Of a stretch of 38,516 nt of DNA, positions 15,235 to 22,818 are shown in pieces. Source of the DNA: Halorubrum lipolyticum DSM 21995 (GTDB taxonomy: Archaea; Halobacteriota; Halobacteria; Halobacteriales; Haloferacaceae); contig NZ_AOJG01000041.1 in the NCBI RefSeq assembly GCF_000337375.1, forward strand, positions 227,071-265,586, given 5' to 3'. Position numbers and translations under genes: made by a program. Under the pieces are notes generated by a model, which was given only the letters and a program-made list of their open reading frames with translations, did no database searches and was not told the origin of the DNA. Within the stretch, counting starts at the first letter, position 1. Every line of letters begins with the position of its first letter.

Positions 15235-16272
15235 ATGAACGAAGCGGACGTGCGGGAGCGGCTCGCGGACGTGGGAGATCCCGACCTCGGCGACGATATC
15301 GTCTCGCTCGGGCTGGTGAACGACGTCGAGGTGGACGATAGCGAGATTCGCGTCTCGCTCGCGCTCGGCGCCCCCTTCTCTCCGCACGAGTCCGCGATCG
15401 CTGAGGACGTGCGGGACGCGCTCGCGGACACCGGCCTCGACGTGGAGCTGTCGGCGTCGATCCCGAACAAGCTGGACGCGGACGAGCAGGTGCTCCCGGG
15501 CGTCAAGAACGTGATCGCGGTCGCCTCCGGGAAGGGCGGCGTCGGCAAGTCGACGATGGCCGTCAACATTGCGGCGGGGCTTTCGGCGCTCGGCGCCCGC
15601 GTCGGTCTCTTCGACGCCGACGTGTACGGCCCCAACGTGCCGCGGATGGTCTCGGCCGAGGAGCGCCCGCAGACCGACGGCGAGACGATCGTCCCGCCCG
15701 AGCGCTTCGGCGTGAAGCTGATGAGCATGGACTTCCTCACCGGGGAGGACGACCCCGTCATCTGGCGCGGCCCGATGGTCCACAAGATCATCACCCAGCT
15801 CGTCGAGGACGTGGAGTGGGGCGATCTCGACTACCTCGTGATGGACCTGCCGCCCGGCACCGGCGACACCCAGCTCACGATCCTCCAGACGCTCCCGCTG
15901 ACGGGCGCCGTGATCGTCACGACGCCCCAGGAGGTCGCGCTCGACGACGCGGTGAAGGGGCTCCGGATGTTCGGCAAACACGACACGAACGTGCTCGGGA
16001 TCGCCGAGAACATGGCCGGCTTTCGGTGTCCCGACTGCGGCGGCTTCCACGAGATATTCGGCTCCGGCGGCGGGAAGGCGTTGGCGCAGGAGCACGAGCT
16101 CCCCTTCCTGGGCGGCGTCCCGCTCGACCCCGCGGTCCGCACCGGCGGCGACGACGGCGAGCCGGTCGTCTTAGAGGAGGGCGAGACCGGGGACGCGTTC
16201 AGGGTGATAGTGGAGAACGTCGCGAACAACGCCGGCGTGGTGCGCCGACGCGGGGTGAGCGAGGGGCGATGA
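15235..16272 (+). CDS. Mrp/Nbp35 family Fe-S cluster carrier ATPase
   Basis: The 345-aa product (ApbC/Mrp type) assembles or carries Fe-S clusters in the cytoplasm. An N-terminal MIP18/DUF59 domain (about 1-85) is followed by the deviant Walker A GKGGVGKS at 99-106, the DADVYGPNVPRM switch, DLPPGTGD, and the cluster-binding Cys265-x2-Cys268 in RCPDCGG. The start at 15235 follows a TATA box at the leaderless distance; the frame is open further upstream but overlaps the opposite gene. The stop overlaps the next start (ATGA). Confidence 0.94.
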   Translation: MNEADVRERLADVGDPDLGDDIVSLGLVNDVEVDDSEIRVSLALGAPFSPHESAIAEDVRDALADTGLDVELSASIPNKLDADEQVLPGVKNVIAVASGKGGVGKSTMAVNIAAGLSALGARVGLFDADVYGPNVPRMVSAEERPQTDGETIVPPERFGVKLMSMDFLTGEDDPVIWRGPMVHKIITQLVEDVEWGDLDYLVMDLPPGTGDTQLTILQTLPLTGAVIVTTPQEVALDDAVKGLRMFGKHDTNVLGIAENMAGFRCPDCGGFHEIFGSGGGKALAQEHELPFLGGVPLDPAVRTGGDDGEPVVLEEGETGDAFRVIVENVANNAGVVRRRGVSEGR

Positions 16273-16616
16273 GCGGGGGGAATGGAGCAGACGAGGGCGG
16301 TGAGGAAGCCGAGCGCGCCGGGGACGAGGACGACCCCGCCGACCCCCTCGACGCCGCCGGCGTCGACCCGGTCGTCCCGGCGTCGGCCGCGGACGCGGCC
16401 GCCGGGGAGTTCCCCGACGACGACGAGATTAGAGAGTTCCTCCGCGACATCGCCGCCGACGTGCGCGGAGACAGCTCCGAGAGCCAGCAGCTCTCCGCGA
16501 TCCTCTACCGCGTCTCGGACCTGTACGACCCCGACGAGCAGACCTCGCCGGAGGAGATCTACCTGAACGTCCGGCACATCATGCGGATCAAAGAGCAGGG
16601 CGGGATCGAGCGATAA
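16269..16616 (+). CDS. Small acidic haloarchaeal protein downstream of mrp, function unknown
   Basis: The 115-aa product has a long acidic, low-complexity first half and a better conserved-looking second half (about residues 50-115, DDEIREFLRDIAADVRG and EEIYLNVRHIMRIKEQ) that should be helical. The start overlaps the mrp stop by four bases, so the two are translationally coupled and the protein may serve the Fe-S assembly step. I do not recognise the family. Confidence 0.8.
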   Translation: MSGGNGADEGGEEAERAGDEDDPADPLDAAGVDPVVPASAADAAAGEFPDDDEIREFLRDIAADVRGDSSESQQLSAILYRVSDLYDPDEQTSPEEIYLNVRHIMRIKEQGGIER

Positions 16617-17111
16617 GGCGGGGTTGGTAGTTAGGTAGCAGGCTGAGAGGTTTTCATCGATCGTTTTTAAATGGGTGCTACGGGTGCTGCGGTGAACATC
16701 TCCAAAGGCCCAGCCGCTCGCTTATAAGCGGCCGACAGTGGATCGGCGGTGAAGACCTCCAAAGTCCCAGCCGCGAGGACTCGCGCGGCTCGGTGCGCTT
16801 CTCAGTCGCTCGTTTCACTCGCTCCCTGCGGTGCTTCCGTCGCCGTGCTTCGCCCTCGCGGCAGCGAGGCGCTTCGCGCCTCTGGAAGCCGGCGGCGTTG
16901 CCGCCGGCGACTGCCCTTTTGAGTCCCACCCACCCGCAACCGCACCGCACCTCACCTCACGCCTCCCCAGCCTCGTCGATGGTCCTCCGCTTCGCTCCGG
17001 ACCACCGACTCCCTCGCGCGTGCGACTCGCGCCCGATGGGCGCTCATCGGCACGCGCCACCGCAGTTCATTTATAAAATCTTGAGTCATAATTTCGGCCT
17101 CACTCGCTTGT
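16617..17111. repeat. Non-coding palindrome-rich repeat region, possible structured RNA
   Basis: No convincing gene is found here. It holds two direct repeats of 27 bp (16691-16717 and 16748-16774, 24 identical positions), and a series of perfect or near-perfect hairpins: CGCTTATAAGCG at 16719-16730, GAGGCG/CGCCTC at 16866-16882, and GCCGGCGGC/GCCGCCGGC at 16888-16908. TATA-like elements flank it (TTTTTAAAT at 16663-16672 facing right; TTTATAAAA near 17070, readable both ways). From memory, similar sequence blocks occur between genes in Halorubrum genomes; this needs a search to confirm. Confidence 0.6.
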
Positions 17112-17579
17112 TCAAACCCGCTCATCGAGCACCGTCTCGTCGCCGTGGCGGACTTCGACGCGCTCCGGAACGGCCGCCTCCGTGAACGCGACGGCGATCT
17201 CGTAGGGATGCGTTTGACCGATATCGGAGCACGGACCGCCGTCCCAGTCCGGGTCGTCCTCGGTGGTCAGCCGGAGCAGCAGGCGGTCGGCGTCGAGGGT
17301 CGCCTCGATCAGGTCGACGCGGTAGCAGTCGCGCGAGCCGGCGAGCAGGCGTCCCCTGACGGTGAGGCGCGGCGGTTCGGCGTCGACCGCGCGAAGCAGG
17401 ACGGCGGCGTCCCACGGACTCGGCTCGCCGGAATCGAACTCGGCGGTGTGTTCGCGCCGGAGGGTTACCTCGGCGCCGTCGACGGTCTCGGGAATCTCGC
17501 CCCACGGCGGCGTGGGACAGCCGGCGAGCGAGGCGGTCGAGACGGCGGCCGCGGTCGCGAGGAGGGCCCTGCGTCGCAT
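17112..17579 (-). CDS. Predicted secreted lipoprotein, function unknown
   Basis: The 155-aa product starts [21 protein letters not shown]: a twin-arginine-like basic head, a hydrophobic stretch and a lipobox (LAGC) with the lipid-anchored Cys at residue 21, so it should be exported and attached outside the membrane. The mature part is a single small domain, probably beta-rich, with two further cysteines (DCYRVD and PCSDIG) that could form a disulfide. No family recognised. It is divergent from cobW with 97 bp between starts and ends next to the AT-rich edge of the repeat region. Confidence 0.82.
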   Translation of the reverse strand: MRRRALLATAAAVSTASLAGCPTPPWGEIPETVDGAEVTLRREHTAEFDSGEPSPWDAAVLLRAVDAEPPRLTVRGRLLAGSRDCYRVDLIEATLDADRLLLRLTTEDDPDWDGGPCSDIGQTHPYEIAVAFTEAAVPERVEVRHGDETVLDERV

Positions 17580-17676
17580 GCGTGGAGGCGACTCGGCCGC
17601 GGAGGAATACTTTGTGGCGGCCGGAACCCCATTGATCGATCGTTTCATACTGATAGCACGTCTCACGGTGACACAC

Positions 17677-18804
17677 ATGAGCGACGACCGGATTCCCGTG
17701 ACCGTCCTCAGCGGGTACCTCGGCGCCGGGAAGACGACGCTGGTGAACCACCTGCTCGCGAACCCCGGCGACAGGCGGATCGCCGTCATCCTGAACGACA
17801 TGGGCGAGGTGAACGTCGACGCGGAGCTCGTCGCGCGCGAGAACGACGAGGAGGGGATCGTCGACCTCTCGAACGGCTGTATCTGCTGTCGGCTGCAGGA
17901 CGACCTGCTGAGTGAGGCCGCGGCGCTCGCCGAGTCCCGGGAGTTCGACTACCTCCTCGTGGAGTCGTCGGGCATCTCCGAGCCGATCCCGGTCGCGCGG
18001 GCGTTCACGGAGGGGACCGAGGACTCGGAGATCGACCCGACCGAGCGCTTCCGGCTCGACACGATGGTGACCGTCCTCGACACCTACGGGTTCTGGAAGG
18101 AGTTCGACGCCGGCGAGAGCCTGCCGGGAGACGGGGAGCCGGCCGCCGATCGTCCCCTCGCGGACGTGCTCGTCGAGGGGATCGAGTTCTGCGACGTGCT
18201 CGTGCTGAACAAGACGGACATGGTCCCCGACGACGTGCTCGACGAGATCGAGTCGGTCGCGGACCGGCTCGGCCCGCGCGCGAAGCGGATCCGGACCAGC
18301 TACTCTGAGGTCGACCCCGGCGACGTGCTCGACACGGGGCGGTTCGACTTCGAGACGGCCAAGCGGTCGCCGGGGTGGAAGCGCGAAATCGTCGAGAGCG
18401 AGGGCGGAGACGAGGGCGAGGAGGGAGAAGACGGTCACGCGCACGGCCACGACCACGCCGCGGGCGCCGCCGCGGCTCACGGGGTCGACTCGTTCGTCTA
18501 CCGCTCCGGCGACGCCCTCGACCCGGAGCCGTTCGCCGACTGGCTCGCCGACTGGGACGGCGCCATCGTGCGGGCGAAGGGCGTCGCGAACGTCGCGGGC
18601 ACGGACGAGGTGATCGGCGTGAGTCAGGCCGGGCCCTCGGTGCAGGCGGGTCCGATCGGCGAGTGGGGACCCGACGACGACCGCCGCACCCGACTCGTGT
18701 TCATCGGGAGCGAGATGGACGAGGCGCGGATCCGCGGGGAGCTCGACGAGTTGGCCGCGGCCGACGCGGAGGAGGCATCGGCGGTCGACGTCTTCCCCCT
18801 CTAA
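17677..18804 (+). CDS. CobW/COG0523 GTP-dependent metallochaperone
   Basis: The 375-aa product is a G3E-family GTPase of the CobW/ZNG1 group, which hand metal ions (zinc or cobalt) to client enzymes. The P-loop GYLGAGKTT is at residues 13-21, the metal-binding Cys68-x-Cys70-Cys71 (CICC) follows, the guanine motif NKTD is in the middle, and a His-rich insert (HAHGHDH, about residues 253-262) precedes the C-terminal CobW_C domain. A GTTTCATAC element lies about 30 bp upstream of the ATG. Which metal it serves cannot be read from sequence; the zinc-binding proteins downstream make zinc plausible. Confidence 0.9.
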   Translation: MSDDRIPVTVLSGYLGAGKTTLVNHLLANPGDRRIAVILNDMGEVNVDAELVARENDEEGIVDLSNGCICCRLQDDLLSEAAALAESREFDYLLVESSGISEPIPVARAFTEGTEDSEIDPTERFRLDTMVTVLDTYGFWKEFDAGESLPGDGEPAADRPLADVLVEGIEFCDVLVLNKTDMVPDDVLDEIESVADRLGPRAKRIRTSYSEVDPGDVLDTGRFDFETAKRSPGWKREIVESEGGDEGEEGEDGHAHGHDHAAGAAAAHGVDSFVYRSGDALDPEPFADWLADWDGAIVRAKGVANVAGTDEVIGVSQAGPSVQAGPIGEWGPDDDRRTRLVFIGSEMDEARIRGELDELAAADAEEASAVDVFPL

Positions 18805-18813
18805 GGCGGCGAG

Positions 18814-18966
18814 TCAGATCCCCAGCTCCGCCTGCAGATCGTCCCACTCCTCGTGGAACCCGTGGGCGGACTCGGTCTCGGCGCCGACCGCCGACTGGTA
18901 GACGTCGTCGTACTTCAACAGCTCCCCCCAGCCGTCGTGGAACGCCCAGTTGCAGTACTTACACAT
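18814..18966 (-). CDS. Small CxxC / HxxH protein, function unknown
   Basis: A 50-aa product beginning MCKYCNWAFHDGW. Cys2 and Cys5 form a zinc-knuckle-like pair and His35-x2-His38 near the C-terminus could complete a metal site, though the spacing is unusual. The rest is acidic. An upstream in-frame ATG at 18993 (MSLPHVGTR before this start) is possible; the shorter form is preferred because the extra codons fit local codon use less well. It is convergent with cobW (9 bp) and divergent from the C2H2 micro-protein. Confidence 0.7.
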   Translation of the reverse strand: MCKYCNWAFHDGWGELLKYDDVYQSAVGAETESAHGFHEEWDDLQAELGI

Positions 18967-19095
18967 GCGAGTGCCCACGTGAGGGAGCGACATACCGGTT
19001 TCGGCGATGCGGGCGGAGCGCGGCGCCCCGCGGCCGTCGGCGAGGTCGCACCTCCCGAGCGCCGACAGAGTGAACGTCGCTCGTGCCGTACGGTA

Positions 19096-19102
19096 CCTAT
19101 AG
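19096..19102 (+). promoter_or_regulatory. TATA box of the 55-aa zinc-finger gene
   Basis: CCTATAG about 28-34 bp before the ATG at 19130; predicts a leaderless or nearly leaderless mRNA. Confidence 0.45.
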
Positions 19103-19129
19103 ACGCGGATCGACCGCGACGAGACACTC

Positions 19130-19297
19130 ATGGTCACCTACAGGCGCGGCGGACACGTTCAGGGGAGCGACGAGGCGGTCGAACGCATCTGCGACCACTG
19201 CGATTGGCACTGCGTCGCCGACGGGTACCCGGAGCTGATCGGGCGGTACCAGTCGCACCTCCGCGACGAGCATCCGAAGGCGTGGCTCCGGGCCTGA
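19130..19297 (+). CDS. 55-aa C2H2 zinc-finger micro-protein
   Basis: Too short for a 60-aa cut-off. The protein has Cys21-x2-Cys24 (ICDHCDW), then His43-x4-His48 (SHLRDEH), a C2H2-type zinc finger, and a short N-terminal tail with an Arg/Gly-rich start. Codon use is strongly GC3-biased like the neighbours, and a TATA box lies at the right distance. Small single-finger proteins of this sort are abundant in haloarchaea and several affect growth or biofilm traits. Target unknown. Confidence 0.82.
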   Translation: MVTYRRGGHVQGSDEAVERICDHCDWHCVADGYPELIGRYQSHLRDEHPKAWLRA

Positions 19298-19362
19298 CTG
19301 TCGGAGCGATTTAAAAAGATCGGAACGGCGAGGGCGAGGCGGCGCCTCGGTATTTCGGCGAT

Positions 19363-20532
19363 TCAGGGCTCGAGCAGGACCTTCGTGACGCCCTCCTCGC
19401 GGGCGTCGAACGCCTCGTACATCTCCGGCGCCTCGTCGAGGTTGACGCGGTGCGAGACGACCCAGCTCGGGTCGGCGCGCCCCTCGATGATCATGTCGCG
19501 GAGGTACCGGTTGTACGCCTTCACGTTACACTGGCCCGTGCCGCACTTGAGCCCCTTCTCGAAGAACTTCCCGAAGTCGATGCCGAGCCGCCCCTGCGCG
19601 GCCATGTCGTCGGGCGCGCCCGGGTCCTCCGGCACGTACAGACCGGGAATTCCCAGCTCGCCCGTCGGTCGGACCACGCGGATGAGGTTGTTGATCACGA
19701 CCGCCGGGTTCTCCTTGGCCGGCTGGTAGGAGTAGTCCTCCGTCGCGGTGTCGACGTCGTCGGGGTCGGTCGCCTGGTACCCGACCGCGTCGACGCCCTT
19801 GTCGACCATTCCGCCGTGCTCCTCGAGGATCTGGTCGACCGGGTCGCCCTCGGAGAAGTCGATCGCGTGGGCGTCGCAGTGCTCCTCGGCCAACTCCAGC
19901 CGGCTCGGGACCTGGTCGACGACGTAGATCTCGGCGGCGCCCTTGATCTTCGCGCTGTAGGCGGCCATCAGGCCGACCGGTCCGGCGCCGAAGATGGCGA
20001 CGGACTCGCCCGACTCGAGGTTCGCCAGCTCGGTGCCGTGCCACCCGGTCGGGAAGATGTCCGCGAGCAGCGAGAACGCGTCCTCGTGTTCGCGTCCCTC
20101 GGGCAGCTTCAGGGCGTTGTGGTCCGCGTACGGGACGCGCAGTTTCTCGGCCTGTCCGCCCGGATACGGCCCCATCGCGACGTACCCGTACGCGCCGCCG
20201 GCGAAGCCGGGGTTGACGTTGGTACAGAAGCCGGTGTACCCCTCCTCGCAGTTCTGACAGAACCCGCAGGAGACGTTAAACGGCATCACGACGCGGTCTC
20301 CCTCCTCCAGCGTCGAGACCGCCTCGCCGACCTCGCTCACGATCCCCATGTTCTCGTGACCGAAGACGATCCCCTCCTCGGCCGCGGTTCGTCCCTCGTA
20401 CATGTGGAGGTCGGATCCACAGATACACGAGGTCGTGATGTCGACGACGACGTCGTTCGGGTGTTCGATCTCCGGGTCGTCTACCTCTTCGACGGCCACG
20501 TCGTACGGGCCTTGATATACAACAGCTCTCAT
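19363..20532 (-). CDS. Zinc-dependent dehydrogenase, glutathione-independent formaldehyde dehydrogenase type
   Basis: The 389-aa product is a medium-chain zinc dehydrogenase of the class that includes Pseudomonas glutathione-independent formaldehyde dehydrogenase. Catalytic zinc ligands are Cys38 (CICGSDLHMYEGR), His59 and Glu60 (FGHENMG); the structural zinc lobe is CGFCQNCEEGYTGFC; the NAD site is FGAGPVGLMAA. The long insert after the NAD fold (around EDYSYQPAKENP) is typical of this subgroup. Substrate could be formaldehyde or another alcohol/aldehyde. Upstream lie a 9-bp tandem direct repeat touching the ATG and a very AT-rich promoter region. Confidence 0.88.
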   Translation of the reverse strand: MRAVVYQGPYDVAVEEVDDPEIEHPNDVVVDITTSCICGSDLHMYEGRTAAEEGIVFGHENMGIVSEVGEAVSTLEEGDRVVMPFNVSCGFCQNCEEGYTGFCTNVNPGFAGGAYGYVAMGPYPGGQAEKLRVPYADHNALKLPEGREHEDAFSLLADIFPTGWHGTELANLESGESVAIFGAGPVGLMAAYSAKIKGAAEIYVVDQVPSRLELAEEHCDAHAIDFSEGDPVDQILEEHGGMVDKGVDAVGYQATDPDDVDTATEDYSYQPAKENPAVVINNLIRVVRPTGELGIPGLYVPEDPGAPDDMAAQGRLGIDFGKFFEKGLKCGTGQCNVKAYNRYLRDMIIEGRADPSWVVSHRVNLDEAPEMYEAFDAREEGVTKVLLEP

Positions 20533-20550
20533 GTGTGATCCGTGTGATCG
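20533..20550. promoter_or_regulatory. Tandem GTGTGATC repeats at the formaldehyde dehydrogenase start
   Basis: GTGTGATCC (20533-20541) and GTGTGATCG (20542-20550) are consecutive direct repeats touching the start codon, between it and a TATTCTAAATG-type promoter (about 20562-20573). The place fits a repressor site over the transcription start. Confidence 0.4.
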
Positions 20551-20559
20551 GTAGGCGTC

Positions 20560-20622
20560 TGGTATTCTAAATGTTTTTACATTATAGTATACTGTTAATA
20601 AATTGAGTCATAATTCAATTAC
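20560..20622. promoter_or_regulatory. AT-rich promoter region of the formaldehyde dehydrogenase gene
   Basis: About 60 bp of conspicuously AT-rich DNA with several TATA-like words (CATTTAGAA on the minus strand, TATAGTATAC, TTAATAAATT). It also holds TTGAGTCATAATT at 20603-20615, which recurs exactly at 17081-17093. Confidence 0.45.
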
Positions 20623-20754
20623 TAGCGAGTCGTTCTCGCGCTCCCGTGGGCGACGAGAAGGGGTCGGTCGCCTCCGTCGATCCCCGCGATCGAACCGCTC
20701 CAGTTCGGGCCATCTTCCGTAATGACTATGGCCGGCCCCGAGGAACCGAGAGGT

Positions 20755-21072
20755 ATGGACTGGCCACACGACCCCGACGGCGAACAGGGGAGCGAGGGCA
20801 TGCGGCAGTACGGGCACGCGGTGCTCGCGAAGAAGATCGACGAGGGCGAGGACTTCCCGCTGTCGGCCGCCGACTACGTCGAGCAGTACGGCGACCACCC
20901 GATCCGGATCGACTTCGAGACGGTCGTCTCCGTCGAGGAGATCTTCGAGAACGTCGAGAAAGCGGAGTTCGCTGACTTCGTCGAGTTCCACCAGGAGCTC
21001 GGGCGCGCGATGCGAGAGAACGGCTACTGGTTCTACGAGGGCGCCGAGCAGTTCGTCGACGGCAGCGCGTAG
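20755..21072 (+). CDS. DUF5785 family protein
   Basis: The 105-aa product matches the haloarchaeal DUF5785 pattern: opening MDWPHDPDGEQGSEGMRQYG, then AVLAKKIDEGEDFPL and a Glu/Phe-rich helical second half. It is acidic, soluble and has no known function. An upstream in-frame ATG (20722) adds eleven residues not typical of the family, so 20755 is used. It ends 14 bp from the convergent nucleotidase gene. Confidence 0.85.
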   Translation: MDWPHDPDGEQGSEGMRQYGHAVLAKKIDEGEDFPLSAADYVEQYGDHPIRIDFETVVSVEEIFENVEKAEFADFVEFHQELGRAMRENGYWFYEGAEQFVDGSA

Positions 21073-21086
21073 CGGTTTCCGTTCTC

Positions 21087-22532
21087 TCACCGACTCTCGC
21101 CGGCGGACTCCTCCCGATTCTCGATCTCGATCCGACCCTCGATCTCGGGATCGATCCCGCGTTCGCGGGCGTAGTCGGCGAGCACCTCGTACTGGATGCC
21201 GGCCTCGTCGATCCGGTGGCGCTGTGCGAGCGTCGGGAACTCGTGTTCGGAGTGGAGCAGGTACTCCGAGACGGCGACGGTGTAGCGCGTCTCCGGATCG
21301 ATCGGCTCGCCGCCGACGGTGGCTTCGAGGATCAGTTCGGCGTCGTCGTCCCAGACGACCCGCGCGTTCGAGACGTGACCGTGCCACCAGTCGTCCTCGC
21401 CGAAGTCAACGTCGGGGGCGGCCATCTCCCGGAGCACGTCGTGGAGTTCCGCACCCGTCACCGAGGTGAGCGTCACGGGCTCTTCGAACGGGATCAGGCT
21501 GATCAGGTCGGCCTTCGTCACGTCGCCCGCGAGGGGGTCGCCCTGTCGGAGCCCGCCCGCGTTCGAGAGCCCCACGTCGGCGTCGAGCGCCCAGCGGAAC
21601 GCGTCAGCGACGAAGTTGCCGACGCGGCACTCGCCGCCGTGGACCACGTCGCCCGCGCGCTCTATCGGCTCGTCGACGCGGCCGACGGCCTCGTCCAAGT
21701 CCGCGGCGGCCATCCGCTCCGCGAGCGCGTCCGCGAGCCCGGCGACCGGCTCGGCGCCGTCCGGCCCGTGGAGGGCCGCGGTGGGGGCGGCGCTTTCGCC
21801 GCCGCCGTCCCCCGCCTCGGCGTCCCCCGACCCGCCGAAGTCGACCTCGACGACGGCTTCGCCGTTGACTCCCGGGCGGACCAGCAGGGTGTCCGCGACG
21901 ACCTCGTTACGCGGGCTGTGGACGTGGCCGCCGAGGATCGCGTCGACGTCGAGCTCGCGGGCGAGGTCGTCGTCGCCGGCGCCGAGGTGCGAGAGGACGA
22001 CGGCGTAGTCCAACTCGTCGCCGCTCTCCGCGACATCGGCGCGCATCTCGGCGAGCGCGTCCCGCGCGGCGGCGACGGGCTCGTCGAACGTGAGGTCGGC
22101 CGCCATGGGGTTCAGCGAGTCGGTCGCGGGGTCGGTGACGCCGACGAAGCCGACGGTCGCGCCGTCGATCCGGCGGGCCGTCCACGGGACGACGCCCTCC
22201 TCGCGGCCGAAGGGGTCGCCGTTCTCGTCGCGGACGTTCGCGGAGACGAAGGTCGCGGGCGCGTCGGTGACGAGCCCGCGGAGCGAGTCCGGCCCGTAGT
22301 CGAACTCGTGGTTGCCGAACGTGTCGAGGATCGTGTCGGTCGCGGCGTAGAAGTCGAGTATCTGCCGGCCGGTCGCGACCAGCGAGAGGACGCCCGGCGC
22401 GGTCGTGTCGCCGGTGGCGACGACGGCGGCGTCGGGCCCGGAGAGGTCGCGGATCCGGCCGGCGAGGCGGGCCGCCCGCTCGGGGGCGTCGAAGACGTTC
22501 TCGATGTCGGAGTAGTGAACGAGACGGACCAT
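21087..22532 (-). CDS. Metallophosphatase / 5'-nucleotidase family protein, apparently cytoplasmic
   Basis: The 481-aa product has the two-domain layout of 5'-nucleotidases and UDP-sugar hydrolases. The N-terminal calcineurin-like metallophosphatase domain shows VHYSDIEN, ATGDTT, FGNHEFDYG, VLSHLGAG and GGHVHSP; the C-terminal domain begins about residue 290 (GGECRVGNFVADAFRW, then SNAGGLRQGD). Bacterial relatives are usually exported, but no signal peptide is present: the metal-binding motif starts at residue 6. It probably hydrolyses nucleotides or related phosphate esters inside the cell. A TTTTTTAAGC promoter lies about 30 bp upstream. Confidence 0.9.
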   Translation of the reverse strand: MVRLVHYSDIENVFDAPERAARLAGRIRDLSGPDAAVVATGDTTAPGVLSLVATGRQILDFYAATDTILDTFGNHEFDYGPDSLRGLVTDAPATFVSANVRDENGDPFGREEGVVPWTARRIDGATVGFVGVTDPATDSLNPMAADLTFDEPVAAARDALAEMRADVAESGDELDYAVVLSHLGAGDDDLARELDVDAILGGHVHSPRNEVVADTLLVRPGVNGEAVVEVDFGGSGDAEAGDGGGESAAPTAALHGPDGAEPVAGLADALAERMAAADLDEAVGRVDEPIERAGDVVHGGECRVGNFVADAFRWALDADVGLSNAGGLRQGDPLAGDVTKADLISLIPFEEPVTLTSVTGAELHDVLREMAAPDVDFGEDDWWHGHVSNARVVWDDDAELILEATVGGEPIDPETRYTVAVSEYLLHSEHEFPTLAQRHRIDEAGIQYEVLADYARERGIDPEIEGRIEIENREESAGESR

Positions 22533-22561
22533 TCGATGTGCGAGCGGAGGGGCGAGCGACG

Positions 22562-22571
22562 CTTAAAAAAC
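22562..22571 (-). promoter_or_regulatory. TATA box of the 5'-nucleotidase gene
   Basis: GTTTTTTAAG on the minus strand, about 30-35 bp before the ATG at 22532. Confidence 0.5.
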
Positions 22572-22586
22572 GCGGAGTCGCAGCGA

Positions 22587-22607
22587 CGGTCGACGCGGCG
22601 TCGACCG
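22587..22607. promoter_or_regulatory. Perfect 10-bp inverted repeat between the nucleotidase and L7Ae promoters
   Basis: Arms CGGTCGACGC and GCGTCGACCG flank a single G. The dyad sits about 16 bp upstream of the nucleotidase TATA box and about 90 bp upstream of that of the L7Ae operon. Form and place fit an operator for a dimeric regulator. Confidence 0.5.
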
Positions 22608-22696
22608 CGGTCGGATCGCCGGGAGTCCGGTGACGGGGCGCCGACCTGCGAGAGCCCCGTGATCCCCGCTCGCACACGCGCAGGACATTGAAAGCG

Positions 22697-22705
22697 CTTT
22701 TATGG
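22697..22705 (+). promoter_or_regulatory. TATA box of the L7Ae operon
   Basis: CTTTTATGG; transcription would begin near 22726, giving a leader of about 93 nt before rpl7ae, unlike the leaderless genes around it. Confidence 0.55.
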
Positions 22706-22725
22706 GTGTCCGGACTACGTCGGGT

Positions 22726-22818
22726 CACAGCCTCTGTGGGGTTGATGATGTGCCGTTCCGATAGGGACCGACCACGGGACGGACACGCGAGCCCGCACGG
22801 AGGATAGGTGAACAACAC
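22726..22818 (+). promoter_or_regulatory. Structured 5' leader of the L7Ae operon
   Basis: The leader can form a small hairpin CACAG-CCT-CTGTG (22726-22738) and a longer stem in which CCGTTCC pairs with GGGACGG, extended by GTG/CAC across one bulged base (about 22750-22786). A TGATGA word (22743-22748), identical to the core of a C box bound by L7Ae, lies just before that stem. GGAGGATAGGTGA near 22799-22811 supplies the Shine-Dalgarno. Control by L7Ae itself is a hypothesis. Confidence 0.4.

Noticed and set aside
16793-17185. Small coding frames in the repeat block
   Set aside because: They span hairpins and repeats, are Arg/Pro/Ser-rich in all frames, and have no start signals or motifs.
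22741-22765. A canonical box C/D kink-turn made from TGATGA and CCGA in the L7Ae leader
   Set aside because: The flanking bases do not pair to give the needed stem next to both boxes, so only a weak lead on the leader as a whole is reported.
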